Below, in pieces: positions 55,338 to 64,000 of a stretch of DNA of 64,000 nt. The stretch is taken from NCBI RefSeq assembly GCF_004798865.1, contig NW_025336598.1, forward strand, positions 29,885,935 to 29,949,934, read 5' to 3'. The notes beneath the pieces were generated by a model, which worked only from the letters and a program-made list of their open reading frames with translations, had not been told where the DNA came from and made no database searches. The translations under genes and the position numbers were made by a program. Each line of letters opens with the position of its first letter. Positions within the stretch are counted from its first letter, which is position 1. Source of the DNA: Varanus komodoensis (taxonomy: Eukaryota; Chordata; Lepidosauria; Squamata; Varanidae).

Positions 55338-56061
55338 GTAATTTACTATAACTTACTGAGCCATTTAGTTACTAAGGGGATAACTGTAGTCTGACCTTTC
55401 CCATTGCTATTCCTTTCTTTCCTCCCCACTTTTTTCCTTTGCTTTCTTGTTCCATTGTGTTTTTAACATAGAAGTTTTAATTTCTGAAAAAAGAGCTCAG
55501 TTGTATTCTGTGAATGAATGGAGTAGAGGCAAGTTGGCAAGAACAAAGATAGCCAGGAATGGCTGTTGTCCCCATGCCCAAATGCAGAATTATCAAGAGG
55601 TGGAAAGCATACCTTTTCAGAGTTATGACTTTGAGAGTAGATTCTCTAGTTTGTTTGGTGCTCTCAGTTTCTCAAATCCAGGAGTTCATAACATGCCCAT
55701 GGAGCAAAGGAAGCACGCATATCTGTGTCTTATATTGTCTTTTAAAAATAACACAAAACTGGTGCGTAAAGTACTCTTGTAATGTAGGTGTGTGCAGAGC
55801 ATAAATCTCCAGATGTCCACGTGCACACATGGGCATCATTAGCTTTGCGAGTCTGATGGGTCCATGTCTTTATATCCAGCTTTTCTTATCTTGGTATCTC
55901 TAGAGAGACCTCAGAGTTTTTCTGCAGCAGTGATGTGCTGTTACATTTGCACATTGCTCTTTCTGCAAGCATTTGAACCTAACAGCAACCTGCATGGCTG
56001 TGTGGGCTGAGAGACTCTGCCCTGAGACAGGCCACCCAGTGAGCTTGCTAAGCTGAGCAAG
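55338..56061. other. Non-coding DNA, no recognised feature
   Basis: The 111-codon frame at 55,447-55,782 (+) has no domain and no good splice context; I treat it as chance. Confidence 0.4.
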
Positions 56062-56063
56062 GA

Positions 56064-56100
<37 letters not shown>

Positions 56101-56200
56101 ACATTTCTATGCCGCCCCTTGCCGAAGCCTCGGGGCGGCTTACAACACAATAAAATACATTGAAATACAATAGAACATAATAAATTACCACTAAAGGATA
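56062..56200 (-). mobile_element. L2-clade LINE 3' terminus, antisense, with (ATT)n tail
   Basis: ATTCTATGCCGCCCC-type sequence (ATTTCTATGCCGCCCCTTGCC) and CCTCGGGGCGGCTTACAACA are the complement of the L2 3' terminus. The tail at 56,066-56,099 has become an eleven-unit ATT microsatellite. It is strongly 5' truncated and well preserved. Confidence 0.88.
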
Positions 56201-57631
56201 TGACTATGGACTTCGCACATCCAACTCTCGCATTCCCACCAATACATCCCAGTTGTAGGGAGTGAGCCAGACACTCTCTGCCTCCTTTTCGGGGACATAC
56301 CATTGGATTCTGAAGAAAAGGAGGAAGTGATGGGGAGGCAGGAGGATCAAAGGGTGCAGAGATGGGAGGGGCTTCAGGAAAGGAGGAAAAGCAGGGGCCT
56401 GACCCTGTCCTTGACCCCACAATGAGGCATTGGGAGAAACAAACTACCTGGCTAAAGTTATCTTGCAGGCTGGCTCCCTTTAATCAGCAGTAGCCACCCT
56501 GAGTGTGGAGTTGCAAGGTTAGTAAGACTGGGGAGAAGTTTCTGGTTTGAGTTCAGCTCTCTTTCCATGAGCAGAAGCTTATCTTTCCAACTTATTAGAA
56601 GCTATTTCAGTTGCAGTAAAGATCTGCATTGTAAAAGATTGTCCTGCATTTGGAGCGGGAAAGAAAAGAGGAAAGTAAATGGCTCAGGAGACCACTATGT
56701 AGCTCATGATAGCGTTATGATGCCATCCCTGATATGGTTTCACAGCTTGAGGATATTTTGGATGCTGGTGAACATAGCATGAAATGGCCAACAGCCCAAA
56801 TAAATAAATAGATCACTAAATAAGGGAAATATTGGTTATGTGTTACCTCGGTATATGTTGCAGCCCCTGTTCAATTCCACTACTTATGAAGTACAAATAT
56901 AATCAGTAGCAACTCTGACTTTTATGTGCTTTGCCAATTCACAGAGGTCTGCTGCAACTATGCAGAAATCTAATGTGCCACAGCGAGCAGAACTGAAAGA
57001 CACTTTTCTTCCAGTTATTGGCTCAATTTCCCAAAACGAACTGTCCGCCTCTTCAGCGAAAGCACCCCTCATTTTCTCAAGTGAAAAGCACTTAAAAAAC
57101 AAAGCATTGATCCAAGCGCTAATAAAATCCATGCCTGTATGTTAACATTGCTTGGGTTAATTACCCCTGGGTATCAGAGAATTTAAAAAAAAAGATGTAT
57201 ACAAAAACATGTTTCAACAGAGCCAGTTTGTTTAGAGACAGCTGCGTCCAATTTATAAAGACAGGCAGGTTCAGCATTAGTGGGGAGATGGGACTTATCC
57301 CCTTCTTAATAAGCCAATAACCCACAGTGTGCAAAACTGGAAAACTCACCCATGCAGGGTCATATAGGTGACAAAATGAAGGCTGAACATGGAAAAGGAA
57401 AGCTCACTTAAACCCAGAGACTGACAAATGAGCTAGCAGCATGATTTTGGACAGGAGGAAAGTTACAAAGGCTGGTGGATGTTTCTATGAACAGCTAAAC
57501 ACAGTGGCCTTTGTCAACAGAGTGCTTTAATATTAACTCAATTATTTCTTAAAGGACCAGAAGCCCCTCACCACAGAATGATAAACATCTTGGAAGGTGA
57601 CACCAAATAGCATCACAAAAACGGTTTGATG
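56201..57631. other. Non-coding DNA, no recognised gene
   Basis: A frame at 56,924-57,145 (+), preceded by GCCAATTCACAG, is noted in the findings but not called. AT-rich DNA with TTTGTCAACAGAG near 57,510 could be regulatory, but I cannot show it. Confidence 0.4.
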
Positions 57632-57835
57632 GATGGGCGGAGTGATGGTAGAACACCTGCTCTGGATGGAGAAGGCTCCAGACTCAGTCTCTCCAGCTCC
57701 AAGCAGAGCTGAGAGAGCTCCTTCTGGAGCCCTGGAGAGTCTCCACTGGCAGCCTCAACACCACTGTGCTCAGTAGGCCAATAATCTGACTCTGGCTAGG
57801 GCGGCCCTTCCTGTATTGCAATGTTAGCGGTGGAG
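57632..57835 (+). mobile_element. tRNA-related squamate SINE (second type), sense
   Basis: GAGTGATGGTAGAACACCTGC, GGAGAAGGCTCCAGACTCAGTC and TCTCCAGCTCCAAGC are the head and post-B-box region of the 'cagtggtagagcatctgc' SINE. Further on come CTGGAGCCCTGGAGAGTC and CCAATAATCTGACTCTG, as in the 3' part of the same family. The terminal part is degraded. Confidence 0.8.
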
Positions 57836-58685
57836 CAATGCAACGACGTGCTTTTCCCAATTGCACACTGAGTTGCTTCCTAAAAATCTCTGCATTAAAA
57901 GCAATTTCCCAGCCATTAGGTTTTCAGGGAGAAGCTTCAAAATATGAGGGACAGTGCATTGGAAAGCACAGTCACCAGCAAACAAATCGGAGTTGTGCAA
58001 AGATTATGTTTTCTAACCTCGCCATTCCTAAACTGATTTTTCCATTTAAAGGTAGAGACTGCAAACCTATAGCTGTTTACCTGGGGGATGGACTTACTGA
58101 TTGAGGCAGAAGCACACCTGAGAAGGCATGCATAGGATTGTGTTGTTAGATCACAATCCCAAACTCAGTTCTTAAGGGGTAAATACCATTGACTTTTGTA
58201 CTTTTATCTACTTAGTACCATTTACTTCTGATTAAATATGTGTTACAAATTCACAGTATTATCGAGGCTTCTGCTGAACATGCCTCCTGGCTCAGCCCTG
58301 CACCAGACCCATCAGGACCACAAGTGCAACGCACACTAGGAGTGCCTTCTACTGCTTTCAGAATGACAGAGTTGTCGCGAGTGAAGGCCTGCAGATGCAG
58401 CATCCGTTGGTGATAACCTTTTACTGTAAAGAAAATAGTGACACTGCTTTGTATTATCTGGCTATGTTTGTTGCTTGCAAACTGGCACCACATCTGTGTC
58501 AGGAACAAGATGGAAAGGCAATGTGTTAATCTGGTGCAGAGAAAAAAATCCAGGTGGGAAAGCAGTGGCTACTCTTCCTGCTTCCTCTCCTCAGCACTCC
58601 GATTGGACCCATGGGAAAGGGGAGCAACGGAAGAACGCGGATAGAGTAGGAGGGGAAGCAGCTGTGCTCATCTCATGGGACACAG
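57836..58685. other. Non-coding DNA with a decayed small palindromic repeat
   Basis: The words CATGCATAGGATTGTG, ACCATTGACTTTTG and ATTTACTTCTGATTAAAT at 58,125-58,245 look like an expanded, decayed copy of the AAGTCCCA family. I see no gene. Confidence 0.4.
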
Positions 58686-58885
58686 CAGTGCCGGCTCCAC
58701 CTTTTGGACAGTCCGTCCACACAGTGGCTTTCCCCCAGTGAGGCCACCTGCATCTGCTTCTCCTCCTCCTGTTACTTCCTGGTCTAACAGGTAGGAAACC
58801 AAAGAGCAAATAGGCAGTAGCATCCACGGTTCCCCCTCCTCACCGCCATCGTTGTCTGAACAGAGGGAAGGGGGAGCGTGAGCCA
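58686..58885 (+). repeat. Copy of an unclassified dispersed repeat, plus strand
   Basis: AGTGAGGCCACCTGCATCTGC, CCAAAGAGCAAATAGGCAG, AGCATCCACGG, CCCCCTCCTCACCGCCATCG and TGTCTGAACAGAGG follow the family order. It stops where a tRNA-derived SINE begins at about 58,893. Confidence 0.6.
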
Positions 58886-58892
58886 GTGGGGT

Positions 58893-59100
58893 GCAGTGGT
58901 GAGGAAGGTGGGCAGGGACTGGGGAGACCCAGCTTCAGGTCCCCATTTGGCCCTGAAGATCACAGGGTAACTTTGGCCCAGGGATGGACTCAAGGACTAA
59001 GCCCGCTTACAGGATTTTTGCGAGGATTCATGGCAAGGCGGAGGGTGATGTGCACCCCCTCGGGTTCCTCGGAGGAGGAAGGCAGGATGTAACAAACAAA
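58893..59100 (+). mobile_element. tRNA-derived SINE with MIR-like core, sense
   Basis: GTGCAGTGGTGAGGAAGGTG and CCAGCTTCAGGTCCCCATTTGG give the head. AGGGTAACTTTGGCCCAGG is the core, and CGCTTACAGGATTTTTGCGAGGAT with AAGGCAGGATGTAACAAACAAA gives the 3' half. The tail is short and altered. Confidence 0.75.
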
Positions 59101-59934
59101 ATGAATGAGCAGCTTGTAGACAAGGGGCAGCTCCAGAGCACTCTTGTCAGGAGGGTATCTTGATAAGTGCCCAACCACGCTTGCCCTGTTCTACTGGCCT
59201 CCTCATCTAATGACCAAGTTGAAACAATGCAAAACAAAACAAGATGGAGAAGTTCTTTAGGTCAGCCTTTCTGACCTGAGAACCTGGCATCTCCCTCCCA
59301 TCATTCCCAGCCAACATGGCCACTTGCTGTGCACTTGCAGGCTGAAAATAGTGAGAGTTGCTGTCCAATTTGTCTGGAGGAAGCCAGGTGGAGGAAGGCT
59401 AACCTAAGCCCTGGAACTGGGCATCGCCCTGCAAAGATCACAGAAATGTGCCTAGAATCTCATAGAAAAAAGGGTTATGATCCTATGCATGTTTCAACAG
59501 GAAAAACTGCATTTGTATAGCTTTCAGCATTCCTCGGCCTGAGAATGGTAGGACTTTTTTTCTCTCTAAAAATGTATAGGGTGTATACTCTTCCTGATGC
59601 AAGCTTCTAATAAAGTTTAAATTGAGTCCTGGAAACAGACAATCTATTCAGATAATGCTTTTTCACTTTGCTCATTTCACTTAAATAAATCAAAATTTAA
59701 CACCACTTGCTGTGCTTTGTAAGAAATTAATCAAGATACTTCAGCTGCTGAAACTTAAAGAACTAAAGAAATCTAAGCCAATTAACAAGGCTGAACTCTT
59801 GATTGGATTGTGGTGTTTGAGCATTTGCCAGTCTTTGTTTCGATGCACCTTAATGGTATCCACTGACATTAGTACCTTTTATACTTGGAGGTCCTTTTTA
59901 CTGATGTGGCTTCAGAAGAATTTCTAGCACGTGC
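59101..59934. other. Non-coding DNA with a small MITE remnant
   Basis: GTCAGCCTTTCTGACCTGAG and CTCCCATCATTCCCAGCC at 59,257-59,320 are left-end blocks of the hAT-like palindromic family. Nothing else is recognised. Confidence 0.4.
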
Positions 59935-60145
59935 CCAGCTCCAGTTCGGTCCCTGCCTGAGCCTGCCTTCTCACCACCATGATCACCAGCTGCTGCTGCT
60001 GCTGCTCCTTATCTGCTCATCATTTCTGGAACTTGCTTGCTTACTTGATAGGCAGAGAGCCAATGAGCATGGAGGCTGCAGCATCTAGCAGCCCTTCTCT
60101 GCACCACTGTCTGGGCCAAAGAGGCAAGCGGAGAACAATAAGGCT
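59935..60145 (+). repeat. Copy of an unclassified dispersed repeat, plus strand
   Basis: GCCTGCCTTCTCACCACCATG, a GCTGCTGCTGCTGCTGC run, GGCAGAGAGCCAATGAGCAT, GCAGCATCTAGCAGCCC and GTCTGGGCCAAAGAGGCAAG keep the family order. The CTG run sits at the same place as in the 17.1-kb copy. Confidence 0.6.
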
Positions 60146-60244
60146 GCAGTGGTGAGGAGGAACAGCAGTTCCATGGGCCCCTGCTGGGTTGTGCTCAGCC
60201 ACGTCTACCCTTGATGTGATCTTAAGGCCCACAAACACAGCAAA

Positions 60245-60345
60245 CACCATAGCCTTTCCCAACTTAACGCCCCTCCAGTTGTGGAACTGCAACTCCCATC
60301 AACCCCAGTCTGCATGCCATTGGGCTCCTGCTTGGGGATATTGAA
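60245..60345. repeat. Palindromic hAT-like MITE
   Basis: ATAGCCTTTCCCAACTTAACG, CCCCTCCAGTTGTGGAACTGC and CAACTCCCATCAACCCCAG are the family's left half. The right half is partly lost. Confidence 0.6.
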
Positions 60346-61804
60346 CAAGAGCATCAGCATCATTTTGATAAGACACTTTTGGTATTGCCTTGACAACCTT
60401 CTTAGTCACAAAGAACTGTGCAATGTTGAGGGCAACCTTGGTGCATATAAAGGAACACATGGTCTTTAGCATTCATCAAACAGGCAAATAGACATCCACA
60501 AGCTCATTCCAGTGCCAGTGAGAGCTGTTGCCTTCTTGTCTTGGCTTTTGCATTCATGGTTTGGACCATCTGCAAGTGAAGTCCTATTTCTTTTCATGTG
60601 TTTCCCTCGCTGGATCAAGCTAATTATTTTTTTCTGTGAGACTGAGTGCCCCTAGCTATGTACAGGACTGCAGCCTAATCCAGTGTTTTCTTGCAGGCAC
60701 AAGAAATGAAAAGCCCATACACAACTCCAATTTTTGTAAAAAATGATCTATTTTAACGAAGGCAGCTCCATATACCCAAGGGAACATGCATGCAAAGTTG
60801 CCTTCTATGTTCATTAAAATGCTGAAGCTTAAAGAAAAAAAAGTGTGTGTCCATATTGAAGTTTTAAGGGCACAACCTTATGCCTGTTTGGACAGAGCAA
60901 AGTCCTCTAGCTCCAAGCATCCTATAGCCAAGCAGGTGCACAATTTTGGAAAGGCAGTACCAGAGTAATTTCTGAAATGTGGTGTTTTAAATGCAGCCGT
61001 GTTGCAACAAGACTAAATATCAACTTGTTAGTTAGTCTTTCCATTAATATTCTAAAGCTAGCCTAAGGTATTGTGTGTGTAGCTTTATAGCAGATATTTA
61101 GCTGTAGAAATCTTGTGTTGTCTTTAGAATATAAATATTTAAAAGTTTCAGTTTTACATATATTATATTTTACATTTGGCTGTTTGAAAATTATAAATCA
61201 AGCCAGAGAAAAAGTAAAAAAAAATCTTTAGATGTTTCTGAATAAGTAGGGAATAGATTTTATTTCAATCAGAAAATGTAAACAAAAAAAACTTCAGCTG
61301 TTCCACTTGGGCAATACTGGCCATCTTCTAAAAATAACTTTCCCGATCAACATTCTGGTGCAGTTTCATATATAATAGCTGGGGTACACATAGTAGCTAT
61401 TTTCTTGTCCAGAAAAGCCTGCATTCAGCCTACTCAGAATCAGTAATCTGTCTAACCCAATTCATCACAAGTGTTGAAGATAACTAAGCAGCATTTGGCT
61501 GGAATACAAAAAACATCTATCGCATCCCCACAGCATAACCGTTGCCCATAGTCCCCGAAGTGGCCCTTGAGATAAAAGACATTATTAAGAAAACTCTTTG
61601 GTAAAACCACATAGCAGTGATATGCTTATGATTTGCTTTTGTACACTGCCTAGATGTATTATCTCATGTATTTTATGTCCCTGTTTATAGGGAAAGGCAG
61701 TTTCCTGTGGGTACAAGAGGCACAAAACAAAAGCAGGGAAGAAGCACAGGTGTGGGGAGCTGTGATCCGAGAGTGTGTCCTTTGTGGTTTCGTTCTGTCC
61801 TTTC
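60346..61804. other. AT-rich non-coding DNA, no recognised feature
   Basis: Nothing here can be named. Confidence 0.45.
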
Positions 61805-62060
61805 AGTTCCAGGCTTTATGGGCCCTCGGGCAAGGCACCCTCCGTGGGCCCTTTCTCCCAGTGAGTCTACCTTCTCCCCACCATGGTCCCCTCATCCTCC
61901 TTTCCATCATGGGTCCCAACAGGCAGCAAGCCAGAGGGCTCGTGGGCATTGGCAGCAGGTGCTGCTGCTGCTCCCCACCACCGTTATTTGGTCCAGAGGA
62001 AGAGGCAGGTAAGCAAACAGGCAGGTGACAGGGCAGAGCAACTCCAGGAGGCCCTTTCTG
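61805..62060 (+). repeat. Copy of an unclassified dispersed repeat, plus strand
   Basis: CCAGGCTTTATGGGCCCTCGG, GGCAAGGCACCCTCCGTGGG, AGTGAGTCTACCTTCTCCCC, a GCTGCTGCTGCT run, CCACCACCGTTATTTGGTCC and AGAGGAAGAGGCAGGTAAGC make this the most complete copy in the window. Confidence 0.6.
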
Positions 62061-62104
62061 GGATGTGGGCCCCAGGCAGGTCCCCAGTCAGGCCTGCCCT
62101 TCAT

Positions 62105-62205
62105 GCAGCCCGGTTGCAATTTCTATTTGTAACTGCTTGTAATCTGCCCCAAGAACTTCTGTTAGTGGACGGATTAAACATGTAACAGACAGACAGACAG
62201 ACAGT
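62105..62205 (+). mobile_element. L2-type 3' tail, sense
   Basis: GCTTGTAATCTGCCCCAAGAAC followed by GTTAGTGGACGGATTAAACATG and a run of ACAG units has the layout of a decayed L2 3' terminus whose tail has become a tetranucleotide repeat. Confidence 0.5.
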
Positions 62206-63663
62206 CATTCCTTTTGTGAAAAAAGAGGCTGCTCCACCCCACAGCTGCCCCAAACTACCGGAGACTGTGCATGCAGGCTGCCCTCGGGCTTGGACCCCTC
62301 CCAGCAGAGAGCAGTGTGCAGCTCCAACCCTCGGCCACGTAGGCCAAGCATGTAGCTGGTGGCCTTCAAGCGGGGAGTGTAGAAAGGAGCTGGCCTCAGA
62401 GGAGACTGTCGCCTGGCGTCCTTTGCACTGAGAGAGAAATCTGGAGCTCAGAGCTGAACATGGCAAGGCAGCCTGGAGCTCAAGGCACAGAAAGTCACTG
62501 TGGCAGGGAAACTGGGTTCCGAGAAAAGAGCCCTTTATGGCATGCATTCTGCATCTTTCTGCCCCTCCAGCTTTAAGGATCATCGAGAGAGGTCAGCTTA
62601 GCCGTTCTCCCACATCTCATGCTTTTGATATTCCCATCCAGCCATCATTTCTTCCTTTCTGAGTCTCTTGATCAGCTCAGGGAGGGCTGACCCAGAGACT
62701 GGGGTCTGGGGGGTGCACGCAGTTCCCCCGTTCCTTGTAGTGTCACATCGCGGTATCCATGCATGTTAAGGGAGGGGCAGAGGAGAACCAAAATTGTTTT
62801 GATTCTTAGGGGAACTGCCCCTACTGCACACAGGCATTGTAGCTTCATCAAACAAAGAAGGATCATGCCCTATATTAATAAAGTTCCCAAGTGCTTCCAT
62901 TCACCTCACCTCAGCCACAGTCAGCAAAATGCTTCCGTGCAAATAAATTATATCATTCTGATGTCGTTCATTGATTGTATCCAGATTGGGCCATCTGCAC
63001 CCACATTTGCTTTCACGAAACGATTTTTGAGCGATTTAGGATTTTACAATAGATGCATGAATTATTACTCATAAGTTATCAATCTTACACTGAACTAGTG
63101 AAATAGGATTTTGGCAGTGTACCATCATCAGGTAGTGGTCTTCAATATTCCACACTGCTTGCCAGATGATCCAGGGCCCTAAGGCTGCAAACTTGCACTG
63201 GCTTACCTTGAACAAGTCTCACTGTGCTCAGTGGGACTTTCTTCTGAGTAGACATGTACAGGATTGCAAGGAAAGGTCCACTGGAATCCAAATGATCTAA
63301 TATTTCCAGGCCACCCCTGGGCTTTGATCAAGCAATAAGAACATGGGTATAAATGTGGTGCAATTCTATAGGCCAAAGGTGGAATTCTAGCAGATGTTCA
63401 TGCCACTGGATTACTTCATACAATGGTAAACATCAGTACGTGATTGCACTGTGCCAACGCTGTGGAATCAGTTAGCTTCTGAAATCTCACCTTGCCCTTC
63501 TTCTTGGCTCCTGGGAGGCAAAATGTGTCTTCCATTTGCCCTCTGCTTTAGCTGGGTCATGTAATCCCCCTGGTTGGATTATGATGTTTCAAATATGTTT
63601 TTCCTGGTTTTGTTTCCCACTCCCAGTTTTTGCAGGTTTGTTGAACTTGTTTTAATTGGGTTA
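62206..63663. other. Non-coding DNA with one small palindromic repeat
   Basis: A good copy of the AAGTCCCA palindromic family is at 63,183-63,270. The long minus frame at 62,101-62,583 has no domain, and I leave it out. Confidence 0.45.
63183..63270. repeat. Small palindromic repeat of the AAGTCCCA family
   Basis: GGCTGCAAACTTGCACTGGC at the left and GTACAGGATTGCAAGG at the right are near-inverse ends. The centre has CTCACTGTGCTCAGTGGGAC and TTTCTTCTGAGTAGACATG. It represents a family with about a dozen copies in this window. Confidence 0.65.
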
Positions 63664-63850
63664 ATTTGTTTTTGATATTTTTGTATCCTGCCTTTCTCTA
63701 CAGGGTGGCCTATATAATCCTTTTCTCCATTTCATCTTGACAAAAATCCTGTGAGGCAAGTAAGGGTGTGAGCCAAGGACTGGCCCAAAGTTACCCATGG
63801 CCAAATGGGGCATAGAACCCGATCTCCGGAGTCCTGAACCGCTGGCTTGC
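63664..63850 (-). mobile_element. tRNA-derived SINE with MIR-like core, antisense
   Basis: TTGATATTTTTGTATCCTGCC (tail side), CCTGTGAGGCAAGTAAGGG, GGACTGGCCCAAAGTTACCC and ATAGAACCCGATCTCCGGAG with TCCTGAACCGCTGGC are the complement of the same SINE as at 55.1 kb. Its tRNA-like 5' end fades at about 63,850. Confidence 0.85.
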
Positions 63851-64000
63851 TTTTGTTCACTGTCTTCAGCAATGGAAAAGTGGCTAATTAGCAGTTTTAA
63901 TAAAAAAGGGATAGATAATGAAGAAAGCCAGTACGAATTAGCGGAAGCAATAATGTGATCGAGCCATTGGCACAATAATGTGTCATCTCGGTGATCACCA
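63851..64000. other. Non-coding DNA to window end
   Basis: Nothing here can be named. Confidence 0.4.

Noticed and set aside
62101-62583. 160-codon minus-strand frame
   Set aside because: It has no recognisable domain and no clear splice or start context, and it overlaps a transposon tail at one end.
1-64000. LTR retrovirus or other capsid- or envelope-bearing element
   Set aside because: No paired long terminal repeats, primer-binding site, or gag-, protease- or envelope-like reading was seen. All reverse transcriptase signals are of the non-LTR type.
1-64000. CRISPR array, operon or bacterial origin
   Set aside because: Microsatellites, SINEs, LINEs and a CpG island show vertebrate DNA. 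There are no regularly spaced identical repeats with unique spacers.

Overview
This is vertebrate nuclear DNA, most likely from a squamate reptile (lizard or snake). No complete host gene could be recognised. The organism call rests on the repeats. There are many L2-clade LINE fragments ending in AAATAAATA tails, BovB (RTE) LINE pieces with the ACTAACAACAACAA end, CR1 3' ends with an 8-bp TTCTTATG-type terminus, tRNA-derived SINEs with a MIR-like core and an L2-like tail, and a second tRNA-type SINE with an AGGTTCAA-type B box. All repeat names come from remembered family features, not from a database search.

Layout. About 1.3-3.6 kb is a decayed antisense BovB. It is followed by an L2 3' end, a CR1 3' end and a TA-flanked 717-bp non-autonomous DNA transposon (4.81-5.53 kb). 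From 5.5 to 25.5 kb the DNA is mostly AT-rich, with scattered L2, SINE and small palindromic repeats. A 2.7-kb antisense L2 with endonuclease and reverse transcriptase coding lies at 25.5-28.2 kb. From 28.2 to 41.9 kb the DNA is intron-like or intergenic. It holds one candidate exon (29,149-29,287, + strand), a CR1 3' end and a decayed acidic reading frame (36.67-36.90 kb). At 41.92-43.58 kb a sense L2 with an uninterrupted reverse transcriptase reading frame is joined directly to a BovB 3' end, and a 12-bp direct repeat flanks the pair. Several more antisense L2 and SINE pieces follow up to 48 kb.

The only strong sign of a host gene is a CpG island at about 53.0-54.6 kb. It has two CCAAT boxes 44 bp apart, GCC and CAG triplet runs, and splice-donor-like sites pointing both ways, so it looks like a (possibly bidirectional) promoter with first exon(s). 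I could not identify the gene. From 54.6 kb to the end there are SINEs, an L2 tail and three copies of an apparently unclassified dispersed repeat.

The features do not form an operon or pathway. The window reads as regulatory and intronic or intergenic DNA around one CpG-island promoter, filled by successive non-LTR retrotransposon and MITE insertions. No tRNA gene, rRNA, CRISPR array or convincing LTR element was seen.
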